Source: Oscillospiraceae bacterium (GTDB lineage: Bacteria > Bacillota > Clostridia > Oscillospirales > Oscillospiraceae). From it: 51,494 bases of DNA. How positions within the stretch are numbered: the stretch's first letter is position 1; each line of letters starts with the position of its first letter. The notes beneath the pieces were generated by a model. That model was given only the letters and a program-made list of their open reading frames with translations, made no database searches and was not told where the DNA came from. The position numbers and the translations under genes were made by a program. The stretch covers positions 1 to 51,494 of the forward strand of contig SVMF01000018.1 in the NCBI GenBank assembly GCA_015067565.1. Reading direction: 5' to 3'. Shown piece after piece: positions 50,831-51,494 of this stretch.

Positions 50831-51069
50831 CTGCGTTTTTAGTCTTACAGAAACAGCCCGTACTCGAATTATTTTTTTTAGAAAGAGCCTCTTTTTCTAT
50901 GGTTTCATCAATTGCTCGGTTGATGAAGGCGTTGAGGCTTTCGCCACGTTGAGAAGCGTAAGCTTGTATTGTTGCCTTTTTTCCTTTAGTAACATTCACG
51001 CTCAGACGGTCGTAATTCGCCTTAACATACGCGCTGCTGTGCCTTGCTTGTTTTTGCTTTGTGCTCCAT
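50826..51069 (-). pseudogene. Ribbon-helix-helix (Arc-like) antitoxin gene with a frameshift
   Basis: From ATG 51069, preceded by AGAAGGGAT, the frame reads MEHKAKTSKAQQRVC and stops. One nucleotide away, the other frame continues AYVKANYDRLSVNVTKGKK, then ATIQAYASQRGESLNAFINR and AIDETIEKE, the typical small Arc/RHH protein of clostridial mobile elements, to the stop at 50826. The switch lies at about 51028-51037 (CAGCAGCGCGTATG). A single-base change would rejoin them. It is a recent pseudogene or a sequence error. Confidence 0.68.
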
Positions 51070-51111
51070 AATGCATCCCTTCTAAGAAATGAAAATTCTA
51101 TTTGACAAAGT

Positions 51112-51140
51112 ATTATACCACACAAAACAAATGATGTAAA
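51112..51140 (-). promoter_or_regulatory. Promoter of the ribbon-helix-helix gene
   Basis: On the minus strand, TTTACA (51140-51135) and TATAAT (51117-51112) are 17 bp apart, with an extended -10 TGG. Confidence 0.78.
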
Positions 51141-51250
51141 TATAAAAAGCACCCAAATATATTGGTGTAAATATATTATAATACAACAAAAGCTGAGGTC
51201 GGATGCGCTATACTGTTAACTCTCAGCGAAAAACGAAGGAGGAAAAATAC

Positions 51251-51494
51251 ATGGATAGAATGAACAGAGAACAGCGAGAGAAAGAGAACTGTGTCTTGTA
51301 TGTGCACATGGGGAACAACTGCATGATGAGCAAAGTCAAACAGCTTGAAATCGTTAGATTTCGAGCTGTCAGTCTGTCGAATAACCCCTGTTTTGCGTCA
51401 AGCAAGACAGGGGTTATTCGGACATTGAGCGAAAATAAAAGAAAATATGTGCAAAATAAAGCTGTTATGAGTATCCCTCCAGCGCCATTTTGCA
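51251..51494 (+). CDS. Unknown protein, partial at window edge
   Basis: A frame open to the end of the window (81 codons seen). AAGGAGG (51236-51242) stands 8 nt before ATG 51251, an excellent start. It reads MDRMNREQREKENCVLYVHM, then GNNCMMSKVKQLEIVRFRAV. From about 51337 the frame runs through palindromes (CAGCTTGAAATC/GATTTCGAGCTG, and CGAATAACCCCTG/CAGGGGTTATTCG), which suggests that a repeat was inserted and the natural C-terminus lost. I do not recognise it. Confidence 0.45.
   Translation, partial: MDRMNREQREKENCVLYVHMGNNCMMSKVKQLEIVRFRAVSLSNNPCFASSKTGVIRTLSENKRKYVQNKAVMSIPPAPFC
51338..51414. repeat. Tandem hairpins inside the edge gene
   Basis: CAGCTTGAAATC with GATTTCGAGCTG (one mismatch), followed by CAGTCTGTCGAA and the stem CGAATAACCCCTG/CAGGGGTTATTCG. 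CAGTCTGTCGAA is shared with the radC-argF element at 34874. Confidence 0.65.

Overview
The window looks like a chromosomal segment of a spore-forming, anaerobic Gram-positive bacterium of the class Clostridia, most like the Oscillospiraceae/Ruminococcaceae of the gut. The evidence is a spoIIAA-spoIIAB-sigF operon, a yabP-yabQ-divIC-yabR cluster, a DnaD/DnaI primosome pair, a type III glutamine synthetase, strong AGGAGG ribosome binding sites with frequent GTG/TTG starts, and sigma-A promoters that often have an extended -10.

Layout. 1-9354: molybdenum hydroxylase region, with an FliB-like Cys-rich protein and a MocA-type cofactor transferase on the minus strand, divergent from ygfM-xdhD-xdhA-xdhB-xdhC (purine oxidation). 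9421-13942: radical SAM protein, serC-serA and NADP-type gdhA. 13970-14480: internally deleted IS3-family relic. 14640-23844: the most notable locus, a roughly 600-nt gene-free, apparently structured region followed by an OapA-like membrane protein, dxs, tlyA, nadK, argR and recN. This is the known neighbourhood of OLE (ornate large extremophilic) RNA. An acyltransferase, tyrS and a lipoprotein follow. 24627-30937 (minus strand): a DtxR-type regulator, a flavoprotein, dnaI-like and dnaD-like genes, an SDR, yabR-divIC-yabQ-yabP, and a histidine-kinase-like protein that lacks the usual phospho-accepting His. 31135-40084: uvrA, radC, argF, argD, a YetF-like protein and glnN. 40150-41920: an AT-rich island with a HIT protein and an unknown membrane protein, each lying between comb-like palindromic elements, ending at tRNA-Ser. 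42130-49748: uracil-DNA glycosylase, D,D-carboxypeptidase, a ComEA-like protein, a response regulator/kinase/GerMN-lipoprotein triad, the spoIIA operon and tRNA-Thr. 49750-51494: degraded accessory DNA with a zeta-like kinase, a frameshifted ribbon-helix-helix gene, an excisionase-like remnant and an ORF open at the window edge.

How the parts fit. The Xdh genes share one cofactor supply, suggested by the adjacent mocA, and would feed purine oxidation. serC/serA, gdhA, glnN and argF/argD with ArgR cover nitrogen and amino-acid metabolism. The OLE/OapA RNA-protein module sits at the head of an operon for isoprenoid precursors, NADP supply, arginine control and DNA repair. Palindromic intergenic elements recur across the window, and several lie where terminators are expected. 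All assignments come from reading the sequence and from memory of protein families; no database search was run.
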